From the NCBI GenBank assembly GCA_004558035.1, contig SFEJ01000027.1:1-32330 (forward strand): a stretch of DNA of 32,330 bases, read 5' to 3'. Of the stretch, positions 8,101 through 15,907 are shown piece after piece (the first letter of the stretch is position 1; each line of letters begins with the position of its first letter). A model generated the notes under the pieces. That model was given only the letters and a program-made list of their open reading frames with translations, was not told the origin of the DNA and made no database searches. This DNA comes from Opitutia bacterium. GTDB taxonomy: Bacteria; Verrucomicrobiota; Verrucomicrobiae; Opitutales; UBA953. The position numbers were made by a program, and so were the translations under genes.

Positions 8101-8176
8101 GAAGTGGAAAAAGGCGAAGGAGCTGCTCGAGACCGGCGAAGGCTGGACGTATTTCGGGCGCGCCAAAATCGGCTGA
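5132..8176 (+). CDS. secA: Protein translocase ATPase SecA
   Basis: SecA drives preproteins through SecYEG by ATP hydrolysis at the cytoplasmic membrane. The 1014-residue protein has Walker A ATGEGKT (residues 117-123), a DEAD-type box DEID (224-227) followed by ILIDEARTPLIISGP, a PPXD segment that includes an extra charged stretch (about 250-400), the second ATPase domain (TNMAGRGTDIKLGEGV, then RQLRGRCSRQGDPG) and the helical scaffold/wing region (ILRAIDANWQDHLAEMNDLR). The usual C-terminal zinc-binding Cys cluster is absent; the protein ends in a basic segment (WKKAKELLETGEGWTYFGRA). I chose ATG 5132 because MGISSIFKIF fits the family N-terminus and the candidate promoter overlaps the earlier ATG. 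The lipoprotein gene follows after 22 bases. Confidence 0.95.
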   Translation: MGISSIFKIFAGRSHRKFVKKCRPIVARINKLEESYRMLSDDALKAKTQEFMERVKNGESLDKILPEAFAVVKNAARRLCGSKVVVCDHELTWDMVHFDVQLIGGIALHQNKIAEMATGEGKTLVATLPLYLNALTGRNCQLVTVNDYLARRDSEWMGHLYNYLGLTVGCIQNSMPPHERRAAYACNITYGTASEFGFDYLRDNGMAGSKQDQVQSDYYYCIVDEIDSILIDEARTPLIISGPVNDDHEPPFMQFKPGVAALVEKQTKLCDRLVERARKMLEKAKPGSEEELDAMVPLLQVKLGAPRNRQFLRMMENGHWRKALDAFDAEMMNAFNRQRRFEIKEALYYAIDEKRRESDLTQLGRDTLRPDNPDAFVLPDLPTKFIEIDAREDLDAEQRAALKSAAENEFIVTSETIHSISQLLRAYALFEKDVQYVVKDGKVLIVDENTGRIMPGRRWSDGLHQAIEAKEGVEIEKETKTYATITIQNYFRMYEKLAGMTGTAETEAGEFYDIYRLGVVAIPTNKPCIRIDEDDMIFKTAREKYAEAVREIEAAHAKGQPVLVGTASVEASEYLSNLLKREGIPHNVLNAKEHEREAEIVANAGQRGAVTIATNMAGRGTDIKLGEGVRELGGLFVLGTERHESRRVDRQLRGRCSRQGDPGRSKFLVSLEDNLMRLFTNAGMISKVLQRSFVEGQPLQHPLLNRSVETAQRRVEAVHFMYRKNTLQYDDVFNKQREIIYGIRNQALTTDAPRELLFALVEEEITDRVDAALPPDEKGEINRVAVEDFVRWLNTTFPLTFTEEEILAAGDEGTAGLVVKRVREAYEKRDAVEGAEALKGMERHIILRAIDANWQDHLAEMNDLRQSIGLRSYGQRNPLVEYKNEAFVCFKTMLGRCRSAVCSGLFRTATSREGFEELIRRLQEMRGVLKDSSENNTGESVADVDPDALRIAVRQADAELEEARNPGVVPENIGRNEVVVLRRGDEEISVKWKKAKELLETGEGWTYFGRAKIG

Positions 8177-8198
8177 ACTCCGCCGCGGGAACGCCGCC

Positions 8199-8582
8199 AT
8201 GAAGAACGCCTGCGCCGGAACCGCCCTGCTCTGTGCCGCCCTGCTTTTCGGCGCGTGCGCGGGAACGCCGGGCGTGCCCGCCGCCGACCCGCTCTTCGGA
8301 GCCTGGACGGCGAGCGGACCGAACGGCGCCCTGCCGGCGGGCGCGGAAGCGCTCTTCGCCTTCTGGGCGGACGGCTCCTACGAGCTCTCGACGCGCTTCG
8401 GCGGGAACGATTCCCGCGCGCGCGGCGCCTTCCGGCGCGGACGCGACGAGATCGTCTTCGACGGGAAGACGGCGTATAAGTATTTTTTGGATGCGGACGC
8501 GGGAACGCTCGACCTGATCGCGCCCGACGGTTCGCGCACGCGCTACGGGCGCGTCCGCTTCGAGGCCGAACCCGCGGACTGA
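8199..8582 (+). CDS. Small predicted lipoprotein, lipocalin-like
   Basis: The 127-residue product begins with a basic residue and a hydrophobic signal ending FGAC, a plausible lipobox with the lipidated cysteine at residue 20. The mature part opens with DPLFGAWTASG, continues with FAFWADGSYELSTRFGG and ends in alternating strands (DLIAPDGSRTRYGRVRFEAE). This is the pattern of short lipocalin-like beta-barrel domains that start with a G-x-W motif. No specific ligand can be named. It lies 22 bases after secA and may be co-transcribed with it. The gene carries three GCGGGAACG copies within 250 bases, the densest coding stretch for this motif in the window. Confidence 0.6.
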   Translation: MKNACAGTALLCAALLFGACAGTPGVPAADPLFGAWTASGPNGALPAGAEALFAFWADGSYELSTRFGGNDSRARGAFRRGRDEIVFDGKTAYKYFLDADAGTLDLIAPDGSRTRYGRVRFEAEPAD

Positions 8583-8620
8583 ACTCCCGCGCTTCCGCGC
8601 CTTCCCGCGAGAGATTTGCG

Positions 8621-8649
8621 TTTCCATCCGCGGGTTTTGCGGCTAAGCT
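8621..8649 (+). promoter_or_regulatory. Candidate promoter of the fucosidase gene
   Basis: TTTCCA (8621-8626), a 17-base spacer and TAAGCT (8644-8649) precede ATG 8662, which would give a leader of only a few bases. The -35 match is modest. The same TAAGCT hexamer stands at the equivalent place before malQ. Confidence 0.3.
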
Positions 8650-8661
8650 TGTGCACATCTT

Positions 8662-11076
8662 ATGAAAACGCCCATTCTCCCCTCTTTGGTCGCGAGTCTC
8701 GCGCTCGCCGCCTTCGTCAACGCCGCGCCGACGGACAAGATTCCGGCGTCGAACGTCATCTGGTTCGATTCGGAAGCGCAGACCTTCAAGTCCGAAAACG
8801 GCGCGTGGACGGTGCTTCAGGATTCCTCCCGCGCGCAGGGCAAGGGCTGGGAGTTCGAAGGGCTGCCCGTCGGCAACGGCCGCATCGGCGCGATGGTGCT
8901 CGAAAGCGCCGCGCGGGAACGCGTCGCGCTGAACGAGTCCACGTTCTGGACGGGCGGCGAAAACCCCGGCGGCAACTGCTCGGGCTACGAATACGGCCCG
9001 CTCGCGGGGCGCGACAAGTTCGGCAGCTTTCAGCCGTTCGGCGAACTGCTCGCCGAATTTCCCGGTCTGGAAAATCCGCAGGACTTCGTCCGCAAGCTCA
9101 ATCTCGAAACCGGCGTCGCCGAAACGAGCTTCCGCGCCATGGGCGTGAAGTATTCCCGCAAAGTCTTCGCGAGTCAGGCGCACAACGTGATCGCCGTCGT
9201 CTATACGGCGGACAAGAAGGGCGCGCTCTCGGGCACGTTCTCGCTGGCGCCGAATCACACCGCCAAGTTCTTCGCGCAGAACAACCGCATGGGCATGACG
9301 GGCAAGCTCGTCAACGACCTGAGCTTCGCCGCGCGCGCGGCGGTCGTCGCCAAGGGCGGCAAGACCGTCCCCGTCGGCTCCTCTCCCGCCGAAATCAAGG
9401 TTTCCTACTCCGGCAAGGGCGACAATCAGTACGCGACCTACGCCGCCGCCTCGATTCCCAAAATCCGGGTCGAAGGCGCCGACCAGATCGTCGTCCTCGT
9501 CGCGATGGCGACGGACTACGCCATGGACCACAAGAAGAACTGGAAGGGCGGCGATCCCGCGCAGAAGGCGGAAAAGACGCTGAAGGAGGCGCTCTCGCAC
9601 GCCGACAAGCCGACCGAGCTGCTCGCCGCGCACGTCCGCATTCACAAAGGCATGTTCTCGCGCGTGGAGCTCGACCTCGGCAAGACCGACGCCGAGACCG
9701 CCAAACTGCCGACGCCCGCCCGCGTGAAGAAATACGCGAGCACGAAGGACGACCCTGATCTCGAAGAGACGCTCTTCCAGTTCGGCCGCTACTGCCTCAT
9801 CGGTTCGTCGCGCGGCTCCGCTCCCGCGACGCTGCAGGGCATCTGGAATCACAAGGTGCACGCGCCCTGGGCGTGCGACTATCACAACAACATCAATATC
9901 CAGGAAGCCTACTGGCCGGCGGAAGTGACCAACCTTTCCGAGTGCCACATGCCCCTGCTCGACTACATCACCGAAAGCGCTCCCGCCTCCCGCGCGATGA
10001 CGAAGAAGCAGTTCGGCGACAATCACCGCGGCTGGACGACGCGCATCTCGCAGAATCCCTGGGGCGCGGGCGGATGGACGATGTGGAACGTGCCGATCAA
10101 CGCCTGGTACGCGCTCCACATGTGGGAGCATTTCCAGTTCACGCAGGACAAGAAATTCCTCAAGGAACAGGGCTACCCGATGATGAAGGAGGCCTGCCAG
10201 TTCTGGGAAGACCACCTGAAGGAGCTCGGCAAGGACGGCAAGGGCTTCGAGTCCAGCGACAAAAGCGTCGACGCCGGCCAGCTGAAGGGCATTCCCGCGG
10301 GAACGCTCGTCGCGCCGAAGGGCTGGTCGCACGAATGGGGACCGACGGAAGACGGCGTCGCGCACGACCAGCAGCTCGTCCGCGACCTGTTCACGAACAC
10401 GATCGAGGCGGCGAAGATTCTCGGCACGGACAAGAAATGGGCGGACTCGCTCGCGAAGAAGCGCGACCGCCTCGCGCCCGACAAGATCGCGCCCGGCGGC
10501 TACCTGCAGGAATGGCTCGTCGATCGCCCGAACATGGTTTCCGGACACCGCCACACCTCGCACCTTTTCGCGGTCTATCCCGGCAGCGGCATTTCCTACG
10601 CGAAGACGCCGAAGCTCGCCGACGCGGCGAAGAAATCGCTCGAACTGCGCGGCACCGCCGGCGACTCCCGCCGCTCGTGGTCGTGGCCGTGGCGCACCGC
10701 GCTCTGGGCGCGCCTGCGCGAAGGCGAAAAGGCGCACGAGATGGTCGAAGGCCTGCTCACGCACAACACGCTTCCGAATCTGCTCACGACGCACGAGCCC
10801 TTCCAGATGGACGGCAACTTCGCGTTCCCGGCGGCGGTTTCCGAAATGCTCCTGCAGTCGCACGCGGGCGAAATCGAGCTGCTCCCCGCGCCCTGCAAGG
10901 CGTGGAAGAAAGGCAAGGTCTCCGGACTGAAGGCGCGCGGGAACGTCACCGTCTCCTTCGAATGGGACAACGGCAAAGTGAAGAACGTGAAGCTCGTCTC
11001 GCCGACGCCGCAGAAGGTCAACCTCACCATTCACGGCAAGACGAAGGTCGTCGAGACCTCGACGCCGAAAAAGTGA
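8662..11076 (+). CDS. Secreted alpha-L-fucosidase, glycoside hydrolase family 95
   Basis: GH95 enzymes are inverting alpha-1,2-fucosidases or related hydrolases acting on host or plant glycans. The 804-residue protein has an N-terminal signal peptide (about residues 1-22, ending VNAA). The N-terminal beta domain carries LPVGNGRIGAMV and ALNESTFWTGGENPGG, typical of the family. In the (alpha/alpha)6 barrel are YHNNINIQEAYWPAE (Asn410 and Asn412, matching the Asn pair that activates the base in the Bifidobacterium enzyme), Glu558 in SHEWGPTEDG (general acid position) and Asp717 in MDGNFAFPAAV (base position). The catalytic set therefore looks complete. Its presence suggests mucin or fucoidan-type glycan use. 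The flavin-reductase-like gene follows after 29 bases. Confidence 0.92.
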   Translation: MKTPILPSLVASLALAAFVNAAPTDKIPASNVIWFDSEAQTFKSENGAWTVLQDSSRAQGKGWEFEGLPVGNGRIGAMVLESAARERVALNESTFWTGGENPGGNCSGYEYGPLAGRDKFGSFQPFGELLAEFPGLENPQDFVRKLNLETGVAETSFRAMGVKYSRKVFASQAHNVIAVVYTADKKGALSGTFSLAPNHTAKFFAQNNRMGMTGKLVNDLSFAARAAVVAKGGKTVPVGSSPAEIKVSYSGKGDNQYATYAAASIPKIRVEGADQIVVLVAMATDYAMDHKKNWKGGDPAQKAEKTLKEALSHADKPTELLAAHVRIHKGMFSRVELDLGKTDAETAKLPTPARVKKYASTKDDPDLEETLFQFGRYCLIGSSRGSAPATLQGIWNHKVHAPWACDYHNNINIQEAYWPAEVTNLSECHMPLLDYITESAPASRAMTKKQFGDNHRGWTTRISQNPWGAGGWTMWNVPINAWYALHMWEHFQFTQDKKFLKEQGYPMMKEACQFWEDHLKELGKDGKGFESSDKSVDAGQLKGIPAGTLVAPKGWSHEWGPTEDGVAHDQQLVRDLFTNTIEAAKILGTDKKWADSLAKKRDRLAPDKIAPGGYLQEWLVDRPNMVSGHRHTSHLFAVYPGSGISYAKTPKLADAAKKSLELRGTAGDSRRSWSWPWRTALWARLREGEKAHEMVEGLLTHNTLPNLLTTHEPFQMDGNFAFPAAVSEMLLQSHAGEIELLPAPCKAWKKGKVSGLKARGNVTVSFEWDNGKVKNVKLVSPTPQKVNLTIHGKTKVVETSTPKK

Positions 11077-11105
11077 GCCTCCGCGAAAACGAACCCGCTC
11101 GCGCC

Positions 11106-11693
11106 ATGCTTCCGGAAAACTTCGTTCCCGTTCCGCTCCCGAAAGCCTATCGGCTGCTGAACCTCGGCGGCGTCGTCATCGTCTCCGCGCAGGACGGCGA
11201 GACCGCCGACGCCATGCCCGCCGCGTGGTCGTGCCCGCTGGACGTCGCCCCCTTCAAGGCCGCCGTCGTCGTGGACGCGTCGCACTTCACGCGCGGGCTG
11301 ATCGAGCGCGGCGGGCTTTTCGCGCTGCAGCTGCCCACCGTCGGCGTGCTGCGGGAGACGCTCGCGCTCGGCGAAGTCAGCAGGAACGACGTTCCCGACA
11401 AGCTCGAAAAAAGCGGCGCGAAGTTCTTCCGCGCGGACGGCTTCGCGCTCCCGCTCGTCGAAGGCTGCGCGGCGTGGATGATTTTCCGCCTCGTTCCCGA
11501 GGCGCGCATGCAGCGGGATTACGACCTGATCGTCGGCGAATGCGTCGCCGCCTGGGCGGATCCGCGCGTGTTCCGCGACGGGCATTGGATTTTCGAAGAC
11601 GCCCCGCCCGCCCTGCGCACGATCCACTACGTCGCCGGCGGCAAATTCTACGCGATCGGCGAAGGCTTCGCCCTCCCCTCGACCCGGGCCTGA
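11106..11693 (+). CDS. Flavin reductase-like FMN-binding split-barrel protein
   Basis: The 195-residue protein begins with a proline-rich lead (FVPVPLPKAYRLLNLGGVVI) and continues with AMPAAWSCPLDVAPFKAAVV, GLIERGGLFALQLPT and a conserved small-domain region ending in a hydrophobic strand pair (IHYVAGGKFYAIGEGF). This is the arrangement of the flavin reductase / FMN-binding split-barrel family (LPxxxVxLVTT-like start, S-x-xPxxV block). Such proteins bind FMN and transfer electrons from NAD(P)H, but the partner is not evident here. ATG 11106 follows the fucosidase stop by 29 bases, so co-transcription is likely. No terminator was recognised downstream, where the repeat-rich gap begins. Confidence 0.7.
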   Translation: MLPENFVPVPLPKAYRLLNLGGVVIVSAQDGETADAMPAAWSCPLDVAPFKAAVVVDASHFTRGLIERGGLFALQLPTVGVLRETLALGEVSRNDVPDKLEKSGAKFFRADGFALPLVEGCAAWMIFRLVPEARMQRDYDLIVGECVAAWADPRVFRDGHWIFEDAPPALRTIHYVAGGKFYAIGEGFALPSTRA

Positions 11694-11730
11694 AAGATTT
11701 TTTTCAAACGCAAAAAACGCGAAGAAAGAC

Positions 11731-12170
11731 CGCGAAGTTAAAGGAAGTTAAAGAAAAGTTTTAGAGGAGAGGCGACATTCCTGTCGCTTCATTGAAATCT
11801 GCAGACACAAATTTCTTCCCGCGGATCTCGCGGATTCCCGCAGATTTTTATAACCGCGAATTCCCGCAAATGAACGCGAATTCACGGGAGGTTAAGTTTT
11901 AAAGGGGAGTTTCTGTGAGGAGGATTTCGGGGGCAAGTTAGGGGCGAAGAAACGCCGCACGGCGAAAATACGTCTGCGGGAAATCGAATACCGCACGGAC
12001 GAAGGCAGAAATGCTTTCGCCCCCAAAGAGAAATTCCTCAAAATCCCCGCAATCCCTGTTGAAAAAGAAAAGTTTGCGCATGCGGATTCCGAGGAAGCGG
12101 CAGGTAAGCGAAGCGTGGAGCCATGCCGCCTCTCCACTAAAACTTTTCTTTAACTTTATTTGACTTTGCG
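11731..12170. mobile_element. 440-bp MITE-like element with 47-bp terminal inverted repeats
   Basis: Positions 11731-11777 and the complement of 12124-12170 match at 41 of 47 positions, sharing GTTAAAGAAAAGTTTTAG and GGAGAGGCG. The interior holds other dispersed repeat modules: a CGCGAATTC / CGCGGATCTCGCGG module at 11817-11889 and a module at 12031-12066 that recurs at 16261-16296. No transposase is encoded; an 81-codon minus-strand frame inside translates repeat sequence and is not a convincing gene. I see no clear target-site duplication. It occupies most of the 581-base gap between the flavin-reductase-like gene and the aldo/keto reductase. Confidence 0.65.
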
Positions 12171-12183
12171 GTTATTTTGGGCG

Positions 12184-12207
12184 GGCAAGCGGGGACGCTC
12201 ACCCTCC
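12184..12207 (+). repeat. Copy of the GGCAAGCGGGGACGCTCACC dispersed module
   Basis: Just outside the MITE-like element lies one copy of a module that recurs at 16037-16059 and 16301-16323. All three share GGC-AGCGGG-ACGC followed by ACCCTCC, and each is followed within about 15 bases by a TTCGCG- or TTTGTGG-type stretch. Confidence 0.55.
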
Positions 12208-12237
12208 TGTAGGAATTTGTGGTTCGCAACTGCGCGC

Positions 12238-12267
12238 TTGCGCCGGGAGCGACGGAGCGCGTATTTT
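12238..12267 (+). promoter_or_regulatory. Candidate promoter of the aldo/keto reductase, nearly leaderless
   Basis: TTGCGC (12238-12243), an 18-base spacer and TATTTT (12262-12267) precede ATG 12275 by seven bases, so the transcript would begin at or very near the start codon. There is no Shine-Dalgarno sequence. Confidence 0.4.
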
Positions 12268-12274
12268 TTTCGCC

Positions 12275-13228
12275 ATGGAAAACGAAAAAGACAGCGTTCC
12301 CGCCGTTCCCGAAATGCCCTACGCCCGCTGCGGCGCTTCCGGGCTGCGCCTGCCGAAAATCTCGCTCGGGCTCTGGCACAACTTCGGCGGAATCGACGAT
12401 TTCGCGAACGCGGAGCAAATCCTGCTCACGGCGTTCGAGCGCGGCGTCACGCACTTCGACCTGGCGAACAACTACGGCCCGCCGCCCGGTTCCGCCGAAG
12501 AAAATTTCGGAAAGATGCTGCGCCGCAATCTCGCCGCGCACCGCGACGAAATCGTCGTCTCGTCCAAGGCGGGACACCGCATGTGGCCCGGTCCCTACGG
12601 CGACGGCACGTCGCGCAAGAGCCTCGTCGCGAGCTGCGACCAAAGTCTGCGCCGCACGGGACTGGACTATTTCGACATTTTCTACGCGCACCGCTACGAT
12701 GCGGAAACGCCCGTGGAGGAAACCGTCGGCGCCCTTTCCGACCTCGTCCGCGCGGGCAAGGCGCTCTACGTCGGGCTGTCGAAATTTCCCGCCGACGTCG
12801 CGGCGCGCGCCTGCGCCCTGCTCCGCGGGAACGGCACGCCCTGCCTGATTTTCCAGGACCGCTACAATCTTTTCGAGCGTTCGCCCGAAGCGGAAAAGCT
12901 CGAGACCGCGCGCCGCGAAGGCGCGGGCTTCATCGCGTTTTCGCCGCTCGCGCAGGGGCTGCTCACCGACAAATATCTGAACGGCGTTCCCGAAAATTCC
13001 CGCGCCGCCAAGCCGAGCGGTTTTCTCCGGCGCGAGCAGGTCACGCCGGAAAAAATCGCCGAAGCCCGCCGCCTCGACGCGCTCGCGCGGGAACGCGGGC
13101 AGACGCTCGCGCAGTACGCGATCGCGTGGCTGCTGGAAAATCCGCTCGTGACGAGCGTTCTCGTCGGCGCGAGCACGCCCGCGCAGCTCGTCGATTCGCT
13201 CGGCGCGCTGCGCGGCGGGAACGCCTGA
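12275..13228 (+). CDS. yghZ: Aldo/keto reductase, YghZ (L-glyceraldehyde 3-phosphate reductase) type
   Basis: The 317-residue protein matches the YghZ/Gpr group, NADPH-dependent reductases that detoxify L-glyceraldehyde 3-phosphate and methylglyoxal. Key pieces are CGASGLRLPKISLGLWHNFG, HFDLANNYGPPPGSAEENFG (catalytic Asp and Tyr), VVSSKAGHRMWPGPYGDG (Lys), DYFDIFYAHRYD (His) and LIFQDRYNLFER. The cofactor end has SVLVGASTPAQL. It stops at LGALRGGNA, about 15-25 residues earlier than family members, which usually end with another helix after this point. The last codons are formed by a GCGGGAACG copy (13215-13223) directly before the stop. A bidirectional terminator separates it from glgP. Confidence 0.85.
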   Translation: MENEKDSVPAVPEMPYARCGASGLRLPKISLGLWHNFGGIDDFANAEQILLTAFERGVTHFDLANNYGPPPGSAEENFGKMLRRNLAAHRDEIVVSSKAGHRMWPGPYGDGTSRKSLVASCDQSLRRTGLDYFDIFYAHRYDAETPVEETVGALSDLVRAGKALYVGLSKFPADVAARACALLRGNGTPCLIFQDRYNLFERSPEAEKLETARREGAGFIAFSPLAQGLLTDKYLNGVPENSRAAKPSGFLRREQVTPEKIAEARRLDALARERGQTLAQYAIAWLLENPLVTSVLVGASTPAQLVDSLGALRGGNA

Positions 13229-13253
13229 GGCGCGCCGCGAAGGCGCAAAAAAA

Positions 13254-13283
13254 AACGTTCCCGCGGGAAGGCGCGGGAACGTT
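13254..13283. terminator. Bidirectional terminator built from an inverted CGTTCCCGC pair
   Basis: A 12-bp perfect stem AACGTTCCCGCG / CGCGGGAACGTT encloses a 6-base loop. An A-run of nine bases on the left gives glgP transcripts a U-tract; a T-rich stretch on the right serves the aldo/keto reductase. Both arms contain the 9-mer that is overrepresented across the window. Confidence 0.8.
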
Positions 13284-13308
13284 CTTCTTTTCTTTTGCGG
13301 CGGAGCGC

Positions 13309-15858
13309 TTATTTCGCCGTGGAGATGGACCACTCGACGTCGTTCTGCTCGACCTTGAGCGGTTCGAGCTTCCAGATGTCCTTCGCGTATTCCGCGATCG
13401 TGCGGTCGGAAGAGAACTTGCCGACGCGCGCGGTGTTGAGAATCGCCATCTTCGCCCAGCGGTTCTTGTCGCGGAAGGCTTCGCCGACGCGTTCCTGGCA
13501 TTCGACGTAGGAGCGGTAGTCCGCGAGGACGAGGAAGGGATCGCCGCCTTCGAGGAGGCTGCGGACGACGGGCGCGAGCGAGCCCGGCTGCTGCGGCGTG
13601 AAGTAGTCGCTCGTGAGCCAGCCGAGAATCGCCTTGAGCTCTTCGTCGCGGTTGTAGTAATCCCAGGGATTGTAGCCGCGGCGGCGGAGTTCCTTCACTT
13701 CATCGACGGTGAGACCGAAGATGAAGATGTTGTCGTCGCCGACTTCCTCGCCGATTTCGACGTTCGCGCCGTCGAGCGTGCCGATCGTGAGCGCGCCGTT
13801 GAGGGCGAGCTTCATGTTGCCCGTTCCCGACGCCTCCTTGCCGGCGGTGGAAATCTGCTCGGAGAGGTCCGCCGCGGGAATGATCTTTTCCGCGAGCGAG
13901 ACGCGGTAGTCCGGCAGGAACGCCACCTTGATCTTGCCGTTCACGCGCGGGTCGTTGTTGATCTTTTCGGCGACGGCGTTGATCGCGTGGATGATGTGCT
14001 TGGCGAGATCGTAGCCCGGAGCCGCCTTCGCGCCGAAGACGAACACGCGCGGCGTGACGTCGAGCGACGGATTGTTCAGAATGCGGTGGTAAAGCGTGAG
14101 GATGTGCAGCAGGTTGAGGTGCTGGCGCTTGTATTCGTGCAGGCGCTTGATCTGAACGTCGAAGAGCGCGTCCGGCGAGACTTCGATGCCGCAGAGCTTT
14201 TTGATGATGCGGGCGAGCTCGACCTTGTTCTCGTGCTTGACCGCCATGTAGCGCTTGCGGAAGTCCGCGTCGTCGGCGAATTTTTCGAGCCCGCGCAGCA
14301 GGTCGAGATCCTTCGGCCAGTCGCCGGAGATCTTTTCGTCGATGAGGGCGGAAAGCCCCTTGTTGCAGGCGAGCAGCCAGCGGCGCGGCGTGATGCCGTT
14401 CGTCTTGTTGTTGAAGCGGTCCGGATAGAGCTCGTGCAGGTCGTGGAAGAGCGTCTGCTTGAGCAGTTCCGTGTGGAGCGCGGCGACGCCGTTCGTCGAG
14501 TGGCTGGTGATGACGGCGAGATACGCCATGCGCACCTGCTTGACGGCGCCTTCCTCGATGATCGAGAGCTCGCGCTTCTTGCCTTCGTCGCCCGGCCACT
14601 TCTTTTCGACTTCGAGGAGGAAGCGGCGGTTGATTTCGTAAATAATCTGCAGGTGACGCGGGAGCACCTTTTCGAACAGCGGCACGCTCCACTTTTCGAG
14701 CGCTTCCGGGAGCAGCGTGTGGTTCGTGTAGGCGAACACCTTGGTCGCCGTCGCCCACGCCTTGTCCCAGGAGAAGCCTTCGACGTCCATGAGCAGGCGC
14801 ATCAGTTCCGGAATCGCGATCGTCGGGTGCGTGTCGTTGAGCTGGATCGCCGCCTTTTCGGCGAGCGTGTCGAGCGAACCGTTTTCCTTCTTGTGGCGGC
14901 GGATGATGTCCTGCAGCGAGCAGGAAACGAAGAAGATCTGCTGCACGAGGCGGAGCTGGCGGCCGACGGCGGTCTTGTCGTTCGGGTAGAGCACCTTGGA
15001 GACGGTCTCGCTGTTCGCCTTTTCGCGGATGGCGTCGATGTAGCCGCCTTCGTTGAACTTGTGGAAGTCGAACTCGCGCGTCGCCTTGGCTTCCCAGAGG
15101 CGGAGGAAGTTGATCGTCTTCGCCTTGTAGCCGACGATCGGAATGTCCCACGGCACGCCGATGATCGGCGTCGTGTTCACCCAGCGCGGCTTGAGGTTGC
15201 CGTTTTCGTCGTAGGAGAGCTCGACGTTCCCGTAGAGCGGGACTTCGACGCGGCGCGTCGCGCGGCGGACGTGCCACGGATTGCCGGAGAAGAGCCAGTT
15301 GTCGGCGTTCTCGACCTGATAGCCGTTCGAGAACGTCTGACGGAAGAGGCCGAATTCATAGTGGATGCCGTAGCCGATCGCCGGCAGGTCGAGCGTCGCG
15401 AGCGAATCGAGGAAGCACGCGGCGAGACGACCGAGACCGCCGTTGCCGAGACCCATGTCCTTTTCCTCTTCGAAAATCGTTTCCGGATCGAGCCCGAGTT
15501 CGCGCATCGCGGCTTCCGCGGTTTCGAGCAGACCGGCGCTCGAAAGATTGTTGCGCAGCAGGCGGCCCATCAGGTATTCGACCGAAAGATAGTAGCAGCG
15601 GCGCGTCTTCGCGGAGACGTGCGCGGCCTGCGTGTTGATGAAGCGGTGGTGAATCAGGTCGCGGACCGCGCAGCTCACGGCAAAGAGCCAATCGTGCGTC
15701 GTCGCCGTGTTCTTGTTGCAGGCGAGCGTGCAGCGCAGATGGTAGAGAATCCATTGCTTGAACGAATCGACGTCCGCCTGAGAGGCGATCGCCGGAAGTT
15801 CCGGCTGGGCCGGATGCGCCGTCGGCGCCGTTTTTTTGGTCTTAGATACTTTTGCCAT
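13309..15858 (-). CDS. glgP: Glycogen/starch alpha-glucan phosphorylase
   Basis: This 849-residue enzyme releases glucose 1-phosphate from alpha-1,4-glucans in the cytoplasm. The protein has the N-terminal phosphorylase fold (YYLSVEYLMGRLLRNNL, DMGLGNGGLGRLAACFLDSL), the catalytic-domain run TKVFAYTNHTLLPEALEKW and the pyridoxal phosphate site EASGTGNMKLALNGALTIG, where Lys683 holds the cofactor. Length and C-terminus are normal for the family. The first about 30 residues are lysine-, proline- and alanine-rich and probably flexible. It has no copy of the GCGGGAACG motif in 2.5 kb. It pairs functionally with malQ, which lies upstream on the same strand beyond rplT-rpmI. Confidence 0.97.
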   Translation of the reverse strand: MAKVSKTKKTAPTAHPAQPELPAIASQADVDSFKQWILYHLRCTLACNKNTATTHDWLFAVSCAVRDLIHHRFINTQAAHVSAKTRRCYYLSVEYLMGRLLRNNLSSAGLLETAEAAMRELGLDPETIFEEEKDMGLGNGGLGRLAACFLDSLATLDLPAIGYGIHYEFGLFRQTFSNGYQVENADNWLFSGNPWHVRRATRRVEVPLYGNVELSYDENGNLKPRWVNTTPIIGVPWDIPIVGYKAKTINFLRLWEAKATREFDFHKFNEGGYIDAIREKANSETVSKVLYPNDKTAVGRQLRLVQQIFFVSCSLQDIIRRHKKENGSLDTLAEKAAIQLNDTHPTIAIPELMRLLMDVEGFSWDKAWATATKVFAYTNHTLLPEALEKWSVPLFEKVLPRHLQIIYEINRRFLLEVEKKWPGDEGKKRELSIIEEGAVKQVRMAYLAVITSHSTNGVAALHTELLKQTLFHDLHELYPDRFNNKTNGITPRRWLLACNKGLSALIDEKISGDWPKDLDLLRGLEKFADDADFRKRYMAVKHENKVELARIIKKLCGIEVSPDALFDVQIKRLHEYKRQHLNLLHILTLYHRILNNPSLDVTPRVFVFGAKAAPGYDLAKHIIHAINAVAEKINNDPRVNGKIKVAFLPDYRVSLAEKIIPAADLSEQISTAGKEASGTGNMKLALNGALTIGTLDGANVEIGEEVGDDNIFIFGLTVDEVKELRRRGYNPWDYYNRDEELKAILGWLTSDYFTPQQPGSLAPVVRSLLEGGDPFLVLADYRSYVECQERVGEAFRDKNRWAKMAILNTARVGKFSSDRTIAEYAKDIWKLEPLKVEQNDVEWSISTAK

Positions 15859-15907
15859 TATGTTCTGTTTACGTTTACGGTGTTACTGAAATTCAAATGA
15901 AGTAGCG

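Noticed and set aside
5194..8202. A 1002-codon plus-strand frame overlapping secA
   Set aside because: It is an out-of-frame shadow of secA, extremely rich in Arg and Ala, and has no domain.
5993..11034. Long minus-strand frames opposite secA and the fucosidase
   Set aside because: They are antisense shadows caused by GC bias in codon third positions; the plus-strand genes have complete catalytic motifs.
11892..12137. An 81-codon minus-strand frame inside the MITE-like element
   Set aside because: Its translation (including STGIAGILRNF) derives from a repeat module that also occurs at 16261-16296 in a different context, so it is repeat sequence rather than a gene.
12160..15900. A 1246-codon open frame on the plus strand across the aldo/keto reductase end and glgP
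   Set aside because: It is antisense to glgP, Arg/Val/Asp-rich in the way high-GC shadow frames are, and shows no recognisable domain; glgP on the other strand is unambiguous.
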